Shown piece after piece: positions 1 to 4,325 of a stretch of 5,654 nucleotides of DNA (position 1 is the first letter of the stretch; each line of letters starts with the position of its first letter). This DNA comes from CAZUEG01 sp043798775 (GTDB lineage Bacteria; Patescibacteriota; Minisyncoccia; Minisyncoccales; GWA2-46-15), in assembly GCA_043798775.1 (NCBI GenBank), contig JAZDOL010000043.1, forward strand, positions 1 to 5,654, given 5' to 3'. Below the pieces are notes generated by a model. The model ran no database searches and was not told the origin of the DNA. It saw only the letters and a program-made list of their open reading frames with translations. The position numbers and the translations under genes were made by a program.

Positions 1-132
1 GAACGGAGCGACAACGAATGCGCTTCTTTAATGCAAAGGGCTAAAGATAAATTATTCAGCAGTTTTAATTGTCGTAAGCTTCAATTTCCGACGTTCTACA
101 CTAACTTCATTTCATGCTCATCTCTTGATTAG
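1..132 (+). CDS. Possible C-terminal fragment of an unrecognised protein (5' end outside window)
   Basis: The first frame is open from the window edge to a TAG at 130-132, giving 43 codons; the other two forward frames stop within about 45 bases. The peptide includes LMQRAKDKLF in its first half and ends in a Ser/Cys/Phe-rich tail. I do not recognise the family. The amphipathic stretch resembles the closing helix of many domains, but this is too short to name. An open run of this length can arise by chance, so it may not be a gene at all. If real, it ends about 90 bases before the next gene on the same strand. Confidence 0.25.
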   Translation, partial: ERSDNECASLMQRAKDKLFSSFNCRKLQFPTFYTNFISCSSLD

Positions 133-143
133 AAAATACTCCC

Positions 144-172
144 TTGATTGTTAGCGCGTATTTGTCGATAAA
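144..172 (+). promoter_or_regulatory. Candidate sigma70-type promoter upstream of the membrane-protein gene
   Basis: TTGATT (144-149) and GATAAA (167-172) lie 17 bases apart and fit -35 and -10 elements at 4 or more of 6 positions each. The site is just upstream of the first gene of the plus-strand cluster, where a promoter is expected. In AT-rich DNA such matches occur by chance, so this is a candidate only. Confidence 0.3.
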
Positions 173-191
173 ATGTCGACTAAGCGACATT
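172..191 (+). repeat. Perfect 7-bp inverted repeat at the putative transcription start
   Basis: AATGTCG (172-178) and CGACATT (185-191) are exact reverse complements around a 6-base loop, ACTAAG. The left arm also repeats a TGTCGA found at 163-168 (second copy 174-179). The position directly after the putative -10 box would suit an operator, or a hairpin at the 5' end of the mRNA. No T run follows within a few bases, so a terminator is less likely. Confidence 0.4.
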
Positions 192-224
192 GACGAAAGG
201 GAGCAAGAATGATATTATTTCCCT

Positions 225-614
225 ATGTGGCGATTGTTCATCCAAATAATTTCTGGGATCTTCGGATTCTTGGTGGCAAGTAAAATTGTTCATAATGTGG
301 CGTTTACGGGGACAATTTTTTTCATTCCCAGTTCGGAAGCGGATGTCGACAATATCTTTAGGACCTTAATTTTTATCGGATTTTTTTGGGGGATTCTTAA
401 TTTTTTTGTAAAGCCAGTTTTAAAACTAATTACTCTTCCGTTACGAATTCTTACCCTTAACTTATTCAGCTTGGTAATTGCTATGGGGTTGGTGTGGGCT
501 ACCGATATTATTTCGCCGGAGCTCACGATTATCGGAATTATTCCTCTGTTTTTAACTACCTTAATCTTGTGGGGGATTAGCACTCTTTTAGGATGGTGGC
601 TCCCTCAAAAATAG
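225..614 (+). CDS. Phage holin family IV (DUF360-like) four-helix membrane protein
   Basis: This is a 129-residue, very hydrophobic inner-membrane protein. Four membrane segments can be seen, at about residues 4-20, 47-62, 77-95 and 102-124. The stretch around residues 59-80 (NFFVKPVLKLITLPLRILTL) is the typical core of the phage-holin-4 superfamily. These proteins are widespread in bacterial chromosomes; despite the name most are not phage genes and their role is unknown. The start is ATG 225, because a TGA in the same frame lies at 210-212 and no other start codon is available between. The best Shine-Dalgarno sequence (AAAGGGAG, 196-203) is 21 bases away and is better placed for an out-of-frame ATG at 209, which is odd. 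The gene heads the cluster and is followed by secG after 80 bases. Family call is firm; function is not known. Confidence 0.85.
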   Translation: MWRLFIQIISGIFGFLVASKIVHNVAFTGTIFFIPSSEADVDNIFRTLIFIGFFWGILNFFVKPVLKLITLPLRILTLNLFSLVIAMGLVWATDIISPELTIIGIIPLFLTTLILWGISTLLGWWLPQK

Positions 615-694
615 AACTGCGCGATTAATAGTCAACAATCACTAGGTCGTGGCAAACTGCCATTGTTTAGTTATTTGAAATAATACATCACAAC

Positions 695-910
695 ATGAAA
701 GCATACTTACCGTATATTCAATTAGTTATCAGTATTTTGATAATCATTTTCATCCTCTTACAGCAGGGGGGTTCCAGCTTGGGATCGGCATTCGGTCAAG
801 AGGGAGGATTCTACGCAACTCGTCGTGGTATTCAAAAGAAGATATTTTGGGCGACAATTATTTTGGGCGTCTTATTTATTGCCACCGCGCTTCTCAATCT
901 GCTCTTTTAA
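695..910 (+). CDS. secG: Preprotein translocase subunit SecG
   Basis: SecG is the small non-essential subunit of the SecYEG channel and assists SecA-driven export across the inner membrane. The 71-residue product has the usual length and shape: a first membrane helix at about residues 5-22, the signature LLQQGGSSLGSAFG at 21-34 in the cytoplasmic loop, a basic stretch (TRRGIQKK, 42-49), and a second helix at about 50-70. There is no Shine-Dalgarno sequence before ATG 695 (the preceding bases are ACATCACAAC). The stop codon overlaps the start of the next gene by one base (TAATG), so translation is probably coupled. The neighbouring gene encodes an exported binding protein, but SecG serves general secretion and its placement there need not mean a dedicated role. 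Confidence 0.95.
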   Translation: MKAYLPYIQLVISILIIIFILLQQGGSSLGSAFGQEGGFYATRRGIQKKIFWATIILGVLFIATALLNLLF

Positions 911-2106
911 TGAGATTAAATTTAGGAACAATAAAAGATATCTTCCTTCGCGCGCACGGTAAGACGTTCCCCCAAGGAATGCCTAGTTTTAGCCAATGGA
1001 GAATGCTCCCCTCGGTAATGAACAAAAAAGAAAGGCGACAATTTTTATTATTTGTCGGATGTTTTTTTACGGCAGGGATAATCCTTTGCGTTGGTTTTTA
1101 TTTGCGTCACACAATTATCATTCCCAAATACGGAGGGGAGTATATCGAGGGCGTTGTCGGCCAACCCCGATATATTAATCCTATTTACGGAATAATTAAT
1201 GATACCGACCGCGATCTCGTTCAACTTGTATTTTCCGGATTGATGACTTATGACGCAAATGGACAAATTATTCCTGATTTAGCAGAAAGTTACGAAATCT
1301 CCGATGACGGAACGATATATAATGTTCGTATGAAGGATAATCTATATTGGACGGACGATGTCAAACTCACCGCTGACGACGTAGTATATACGATCAATAC
1401 AATTCAGGATCCGGAATACAAAAGCCCTCTTCGCGCTGGCTTAATCGGCGTTGAGGTAAAAAAAATATCAGAAAATGAAATACGCTTTGTGTTGAAAAAC
1501 CCATACGCGTCATTTTTAGAGAATCTAACCGTAAAAATTCTCCCGCGTCACATTTGGGAAAGCATCACCCCGCAAAACTTCCCACTGTCTTCTTATAATC
1601 TATCGCCGATTGGCAGTGGTCCGTATCAACTAATTCGGGTTAATCGCGACAAAGACGACAAAATCCAGTCGTTAATGCTTATTGCCAATAAAAAATACCA
1701 CCGAAAGAAACCATACATCGAGAAGTTGACGATTAAGTTTTTCGATAACGAAAACACCTTAATCGGCGCCGTCAAGAAGAATAGTGTTCAGGGATACTCT
1801 CTGCCATACCCCACAAAACAAGGTAATGAAAATAATTTCCAATCCTATAATTTGGCGATTCCCCGCTATTTTTCCCTATTTATGAATAGTTCAAAGATAT
1901 TGGCCTTTAGCGATCTAAGTGTCCGCCAGGCCTTAAACTACGCGACCGATAAACAAGGAATCATTGATAGTGTTTTAGGTGGTAAGGGGCAACTTGTTGA
2001 CTCGCCGATTATGCCGGAAATCTATGGATTTGCTCCCACTGTCCCTATTTATGGCTTTGATCAGGAAAAAGCTGGGGACATTCTCGAAAAGCAGGATATA
2101 TTATGA
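910..2106 (+). CDS. Peptide ABC transporter substrate-binding protein (SBP_bac_5 family), N-terminal part, frameshifted
   Basis: The 398-residue product is the first part of a family-5 (OppA/DppA-like) solute-binding protein, which captures oligopeptides or similar ligands for an ABC importer. Residues 1-44 are a basic, cytoplasmic-type stretch, about 45-65 form a single membrane helix, and family hallmarks follow from about 75: GGEYIEGVVGQPRYINPIY, then DLVQLVFSGLM, PDLAESYEIS, and LTADDVVYTI. There is no convincing lipobox, so the helix probably stays as an uncleaved anchor. ATG 910 is chosen because it overlaps the secG stop and because the IKDIFLRAHGKTFP region looks conserved; ATG 1018 is an alternative. 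The frame ends early at TGA 2104-2106 after GDILEKQDIL, where the family expects an EKAGY-like sequence. Reading one base back after codon 2089-2091 continues into the next gene. It is therefore half of a broken or recoded gene. Confidence 0.88.
   Translation: MRLNLGTIKDIFLRAHGKTFPQGMPSFSQWRMLPSVMNKKERRQFLLFVGCFFTAGIILCVGFYLRHTIIIPKYGGEYIEGVVGQPRYINPIYGIINDTDRDLVQLVFSGLMTYDANGQIIPDLAESYEISDDGTIYNVRMKDNLYWTDDVKLTADDVVYTINTIQDPEYKSPLRAGLIGVEVKKISENEIRFVLKNPYASFLENLTVKILPRHIWESITPQNFPLSSYNLSPIGSGPYQLIRVNRDKDDKIQSLMLIANKKYHRKKPYIEKLTIKFFDNENTLIGAVKKNSVQGYSLPYPTKQGNENNFQSYNLAIPRYFSLFMNSSKILAFSDLSVRQALNYATDKQGIIDSVLGGKGQLVDSPIMPEIYGFAPTVPIYGFDQEKAGDILEKQDIL
2086..2106 (+). other. Frameshift junction joining the two parts of the substrate-binding protein
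   Basis: The upstream frame reads GAA AAG CAG GAT ATA TTA TGA and stops. One extra A in the run at 2087-2090 would give GAA AAA GCA GGA TAT ATT ATG AAC, that is EKAGYIMN, which runs into the next frame without a break. The two frames are both open only between 2061 and 2106, since the downstream frame has a TGA at 2058-2060. The site CGAAAAG is not a canonical slippery heptamer. AGGA at 2093-2096 sits 6 bases before ATG 2103 and could serve as a Shine-Dalgarno for separate translation of the second part. A deletion or base-calling error in the A run is the simplest explanation. Confidence 0.85.
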
Positions 2107-2951
2107 ACGAAAACGGTATTCGAGAAAAGGTTACCCAAACCGAAATATCTACAACAATAAAAAGCGAATTAAAGTTAGGGTCGCAGGGCGCAGAGGTAAG
2201 AAAACTACAGGAATGTTTATTACAGCCACTGGTTGGTGGCGATGAAGTATTCCCCAACGGTTCAGTGAGTGGTTTTTACGGCAGTGAAACAGAGGATGCG
2301 GTTATTCGTTTTCAAGAAAAATATGCCGCGGACATCCTTACTCCTCAAGGATTAAAAAGCGGAACGGGCACCGTTAGTAAATCAACAAGGGTAAGGTTAA
2401 ATAGCTTATGTCCAACAATTCCCGCCAGGGTTTCGTCGCTTGCGTTTACGATAGTAACCGTTGACCAATCGTTACTCACCGAGGTGGCAAAAATTATTAA
2501 AAAACAATGGGAAGCAATCGGTATTAAGGTAGATATTAGGACTATTAATATTCAATCAATCGAGAGAGATGTTATTAAGCCACGCAATTACGAGGTCCTT
2601 TTGTTTGGTGAAGTTCTGGGAGCAATTCCTGACCCTTTTCCTTTTTGGCACTCCACACAGAAAAAAGATCCCGGGCTCAACTTGGCGATATATGATAATA
2701 AAAAAACAGATAAGATGCTGGAAGGGGCCCGTAGCGCCACCAATGGCGACCTAAGGCAACAACGACTAGAATCATTCCAGAACGCAATCTCTAATGACGC
2801 TCCGGCAGTTTTTCTTTATCGGCCGGACTATATCTACCAAATAAATCAAAAAGTCCAAGGAGTGGTTGAAGGACGAATTATCGTTGACCCATCGAAAAGG
2901 TTTCTTGGTATTGAAAATTGGTATATTAACACTCAACGAATATGGCGTTAA
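2103..2951 (+). CDS. Peptidoglycan-binding-like domain plus C-terminal part of the SBP_bac_5 protein
   Basis: This 282-residue frame continues the preceding gene. Residues 1-20 are the end of the linker. Residues about 24-103 form a peptidoglycan-binding-1-like domain: LKLGSQGAEVRKLQECL, then GSVSGFYGSETEDAVIRFQ, then GTGTVSKSTRVRLNSLC. From about 113 the binding-protein fold resumes (LAFTIVTVDQSLLTEVAKII, KQWEAIGIKVDI, PDPFPFWHS, and NAISNDAPAVFLYRPDYIY), which is the typical C-terminal lobe. The domain therefore sits inside the binding protein, not at its end, and may hold it to the cell wall; that role is inferred. Taken alone this frame lacks a signal and the N-terminal lobe. ATG 2103 overlaps the upstream stop by four bases (ATGA), which permits coupled translation. 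Restored, the full protein would be about 680 residues. The end overlaps the next gene by 10 bases. Confidence 0.88.
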   Translation: MNENGIREKVTQTEISTTIKSELKLGSQGAEVRKLQECLLQPLVGGDEVFPNGSVSGFYGSETEDAVIRFQEKYAADILTPQGLKSGTGTVSKSTRVRLNSLCPTIPARVSSLAFTIVTVDQSLLTEVAKIIKKQWEAIGIKVDIRTINIQSIERDVIKPRNYEVLLFGEVLGAIPDPFPFWHSTQKKDPGLNLAIYDNKKTDKMLEGARSATNGDLRQQRLESFQNAISNDAPAVFLYRPDYIYQINQKVQGVVEGRIIVDPSKRFLGIENWYINTQRIWR

Positions 2952-3508
2952 AGGTTAAGCCAACAATTCGCTACCTTAAAGACCTTAAAGATGTAATTTA
3001 CGATCAAAAGTGGCATAAAGAGACCCGTAATTTTCCGGTTTACTATATGTATCGCGGAATCAAAAAACGCGGGGGGTGGCGATACGACATCACGATTATC
3101 CCTCCGAATATGCTAGGAGAAGAATATACAAAAACCCAAGGACATCGACATATTGGCGCTTACAACGAAGCATATTCGGTGTTAAGTGGGAAGGCAATAT
3201 TTTTTCTGCAAAAAATAGTAAAAGGGAAGGTCTTTGATGCCTATGTCGTCGAGGCGAAAAAGGGAGAGGGCGTTGTTATTCCTTCTAACTATGGACACAT
3301 CACGATTAATCCGGCGAATTATCCTCTTAAATTAGCGAACTGGATTAAAGATAAATCACGAAGCAGTTACGAATTTATTGGAAAAAAAAGAGGGGGGTGT
3401 TACTATTACCTAGAATCTGGCTGGATGAAAAATAAACATTACGGTCAAACCCCCTCTTTAAGATTTGAGAAACCAATAAAGAAAATCCCTTTAAGTTTTT
3501 TCTCGTAA
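2942..3508 (+). CDS. pgi: Glucose-6-phosphate isomerase, archaeal-type cupin family
   Basis: This enzyme interconverts glucose 6-phosphate and fructose 6-phosphate in glycolysis and gluconeogenesis, in the cytoplasm. The 188-residue product belongs to the metal-dependent cupin type first described in Archaea, which is unrelated to the common large bacterial PGI. Visible hallmarks are YDITIIPPNMLG (48-59), the metal motif TQGHRH (65-70) followed by NEAYSVLSGKA (75-85), and PSNYGHITIN (114-123). His68, His70, Glu76 and His119 correspond to the metal ligands known from the Pyrococcus enzyme. Length agrees with the family. ATG 2942 overlaps the end of the binding protein by 10 bases and has no Shine-Dalgarno sequence, so coupled translation is likely. 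The stop lies 11 bases before a tRNA gene with no terminator between, so the tRNA may be cut from a shared transcript. Confidence 0.93.
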   Translation: MALKVKPTIRYLKDLKDVIYDQKWHKETRNFPVYYMYRGIKKRGGWRYDITIIPPNMLGEEYTKTQGHRHIGAYNEAYSVLSGKAIFFLQKIVKGKVFDAYVVEAKKGEGVVIPSNYGHITINPANYPLKLANWIKDKSRSSYEFIGKKRGGCYYYLESGWMKNKHYGQTPSLRFEKPIKKIPLSFFS

Positions 3509-3519
3509 CTTTTTAGTTT

Positions 3520-3604
3520 GCCGGGGTGATGAAACTGGTAAACATGCACGGTTCAGGGCCGTGTGCCTAAAAGCTTGCGGGTTCGACTCCCGCCCCCGGC
3601 ACCA
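3520..3604 (+). tRNA. tRNA-Leu, anticodon CAG
   Basis: An 85-base cloverleaf can be drawn by eye. Acceptor GCCGGGG (3520-3526) pairs with CCCCGGC (3594-3600), and CCA is encoded at 3602-3604. The D stem is ATG/CAT (3529-3531 with 3543-3545) and its loop contains GG. The anticodon stem CACGG/CCGTG (3547-3551 and 3559-3563) encloses TTCAGGG, with anticodon CAG at 3554-3556, which reads CUG. A 13-base variable arm (3564-3576) is of the class II size expected for Leu. The T arm GCGGG/CCCGC (3577-3581 and 3589-3593) holds TTCGACT. All stems pair perfectly, so the gene is intact. Confidence 0.97.
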
Positions 3605-3686
3605 AAATACCCCCGACCCCCTCACTACAGACCTTCGGTCTTTAGCGCTCGCTTCGCTCACTGTTTTTCCACCACGGGGGTATTTT
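3604..3686 (+). repeat. Large inverted repeat directly after the tRNA, possible terminator
   Basis: AAAATACCCCCG (3604-3615) and CGGGGGTATTTT (3675-3686) are exact 12-base reverse complements. The arms are about 60 bases apart. Between them is a perfect small hairpin, AGACC (3629-3633) with GGTCT (3637-3641) around TTC. The 3' arm ends in TATTTT, so the structure could end tRNA transcription, but the long loop makes this unlike a standard intrinsic terminator. The left arm begins on the last base of the tRNA CCA. Confidence 0.6.
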
Positions 3687-3706
3687 ACGGAAAGATAAGC
3701 TTTCCG
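3668..3706 (+). repeat. G-rich head plus stem-loop element, copy 1
   Basis: The head TCCACCACGGGGGTATTTT (3668-3686) is followed by a perfect 7-bp stem, CGGAAAG (3688-3694) with CTTTCCG (3700-3706), around ATAAG. The head's last 12 bases double as the right arm of the large inverted repeat next to the tRNA. Confidence 0.75.
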
Positions 3707-3723
3707 AACTCGCTCTGCTTAGT

Positions 3724-3791
3724 TTATCCTGAGTTATATCGAAAGACTCAGGGCAAGCCCTTGATTCGACTCGCCTCGCTCGCTCAGGGCT
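3724..3791. repeat. CCTGAGT palindrome and adjoining AGCCCT palindrome
   Basis: CCTGAGT (3728-3734) pairs with ACTCAGG (3746-3752) around an 11-base loop containing ATCGAAAG. Directly after it AGCCCT (3756-3761) pairs with AGGGCT (3786-3791) around a loop containing TTCGACTCGCC. Both resemble the common intergenic palindrome built on CCTGAGC-x-GTCGAAGG seen in many bacterial genomes; that resemblance is from memory. Confidence 0.6.
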
Positions 3792-3817
3792 ACAGGTTTC
3801 TAGCGCTTAAGCGGAGC

Positions 3818-3848
3818 TTATCCTGAGTGGATTCGACAAAGCTCACCA
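3818..3848. repeat. Second, diverged CCTGAGT-type repeat unit
   Basis: TTATCCTGAGT (3818-3828) repeats exactly the 11 bases at 3724-3734. The part after it, GGATTCGACAAAGCTCACC, has diverged from the first unit but keeps the TCGA centre. A small hairpin, TAAGC/GCTTA around GGA (3808-3820), overlaps its left end. Confidence 0.55.
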
Positions 3849-3859
3849 TTATAATCGTA

Positions 3860-3903
3860 CGAAGGGCTCGCTGTTTTCCATCCTTCGCCCCGCTAAGCGA
3901 AGC
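3860..3903. repeat. Nested GC-rich inverted repeats
   Basis: CGAAGG (3860-3865) pairs with CCTTCG (3882-3887), and CTTCGC (3883-3888) alternatively pairs with GCGAAG (3897-3902). The two hairpins share bases and cannot form together. They form part of the same palindromic mosaic and no function can be assigned. Confidence 0.45.
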
Positions 3904-3918
3904 TACGGAGTGGCGCAG

Positions 3919-3958
3919 TCCACCACGGGGGCATTTTCAGAGAAGCTAAGCTTCTCTG
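3919..3958 (+). repeat. G-rich head plus stem-loop element, copy 2
   Basis: The head TCCACCACGGGGGCATTTT (3919-3937) differs from copy 1 at one of 19 bases. It is followed by a perfect 9-bp stem, CAGAGAAGC (3938-3946) with GCTTCTCTG (3950-3958), around TAA. The stem sequence differs from copy 1 yet remains fully paired. Confidence 0.75.
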
Positions 3959-3963
3959 GAATC

Positions 3964-3994
3964 CCAAATTACAAAATACTCACACTCACACAAG
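3964..3994 (+). repeat. Degenerate A/C-rich direct repeat, copy 1
   Basis: This 31-base stretch, from CCAAATTACA to CACACAAG, matches 4196-4226 at 26 of 31 positions by eye. Its last part and the bases after it, 3980-3999, also match 4106-4125 at 17 of 20 positions. It lies between stem-loop copies 2 and 3. Confidence 0.55.
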
Positions 3995-3995
3995 A

Positions 3996-4032
3996 TCCAG
4001 GGGGCATTTTCCGAAAACTGATGTTTTCTGAA
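3996..4032 (+). repeat. G-rich head plus stem-loop element, copy 3 (shortened head)
   Basis: The head TCCAGGGGGCATTTT (3996-4010) lacks four bases of the ACCAC part found in copies 1 and 2. The stem is TTCCGAAAAC (4009-4018) with GTTTTCTGAA (4023-4032) around TGAT, with nine of ten pairs formed and one C/T mismatch. The stem sequence again differs from the other copies. Confidence 0.65.
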
Positions 4033-4105
4033 CTTGATGAGGGGGATGAGCAGTTTATGGTGAACGTAGTCGAACTATTACGCGACACCACTATAACCAC
4101 AAATT

Positions 4106-4125
4106 TCACACTCAATCAAGATCAA
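4106..4125 (+). repeat. Degenerate A/C-rich direct repeat, partial copy 2
   Basis: TCACACTCAATCAAGATCAA matches the segment at 3980-3999 at 17 of 20 positions. Only the right half of the repeat is recognisable here. Confidence 0.4.
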
Positions 4126-4195
4126 CCGACACATTTTTCCATTATCATTTTCTTCCATCGAAAGGTGGATTAGAAAAGTAAAGAATAATTTGCTT

Positions 4196-4226
4196 CCAAA
4201 TTATAAATTACCCACGCTAACACAAG
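4196..4226 (+). repeat. Degenerate A/C-rich direct repeat, copy 3
   Basis: This 31-base stretch, from CCAAATTATA to AACACAAG, matches 3964-3994 at 26 of 31 positions. It is not followed by a G-rich head and stem-loop as the first copy is; a GT-rich stretch follows it instead. Confidence 0.5.
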
Positions 4227-4267
4227 TTAATAGTTAGCAGTTGGTAATTATGGTAAGGGTTGGTTAG

Positions 4268-4298
4268 TTGCGCAGACGCATCAGATATCTCTAATAAT
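4268..4298 (+). promoter_or_regulatory. Weak candidate promoter for dinD
   Basis: TTGCGC (4268-4273) and AATAAT (4293-4298) could be -35 and -10 elements with a rather long 19-base spacer. The spacer contains the perfect 8-base palindrome AGATATCT (4283-4290), a possible operator. No CTGT-N8-ACAG or CGAAC-N4-GTTCG LexA box is visible upstream of dinD, so SOS control cannot be shown. Confidence 0.2.
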
Positions 4299-4325
4299 TG
4301 TAAAGAAAATTTAGAAAATAAAACT

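Larger units (their letters stand above)
3605..4325. other. Gene-free repeat mosaic between tRNA-Leu and dinD
   Basis: About 720 bases contain no convincing coding region. Open frames exist, but they run straight through palindromes and repeats and resemble no protein family. Contents in order: the large inverted repeat at 3604-3686; three copies of a G-rich head plus stem-loop (3668-3706, 3919-3958, 3996-4032); palindromic units based on CCTGAGT...ACTCAGG (3724-3848); GC-rich words of the CGCTCGCTTCGCTC type (3645-3659, 3770-3786, 3883-3902); and a degenerate A/C-rich direct repeat (3964, 4106 and 4196). A GT-rich stretch of GTTA/GTTGG words runs from 4226 to 4270, followed by the dinD leader. 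Such mosaics occur between genes in many environmental genomes. Confidence 0.75.

Noticed and set aside
225..614. Prophage lysis holin
   Set aside because: The family name is historical; no endolysin or other phage gene is nearby and the neighbours are housekeeping genes.
2085..2091. Programmed -1 frameshift signal
   Set aside because: CGAAAAG does not fit X_XXY_YYZ for tandem slippage. Only the single AAG codon can slip back to AAA, and no obvious downstream stem or strong upstream Shine-Dalgarno at the stimulatory distance was seen.
3577..3790. Attachment site duplicated from the tRNA 3' end
   Set aside because: Only short words such as TTCGACTC recur downstream (3764-3771); no long copy of the tRNA end and no integrase gene are present in the window.
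3563..3826. Open frame of 87 codons starting inside the tRNA gene
   Set aside because: It begins within tRNA-Leu, runs through the large inverted repeat and palindromic units, and its Pro/Arg/Ser-rich product looks like translated repeat DNA.
3910..4173. Open frame of 87 codons in the repeat mosaic
   Set aside because: It passes through stem-loop copies 2 and 3 and the direct repeats, has no Shine-Dalgarno sequence and resembles no family; the repeats explain the sequence better.
3604..4226. CRISPR array
   Set aside because: The repeats are few, differ in length and spacing, and are intergenic palindromes; there are no regular spacers and no cas genes.
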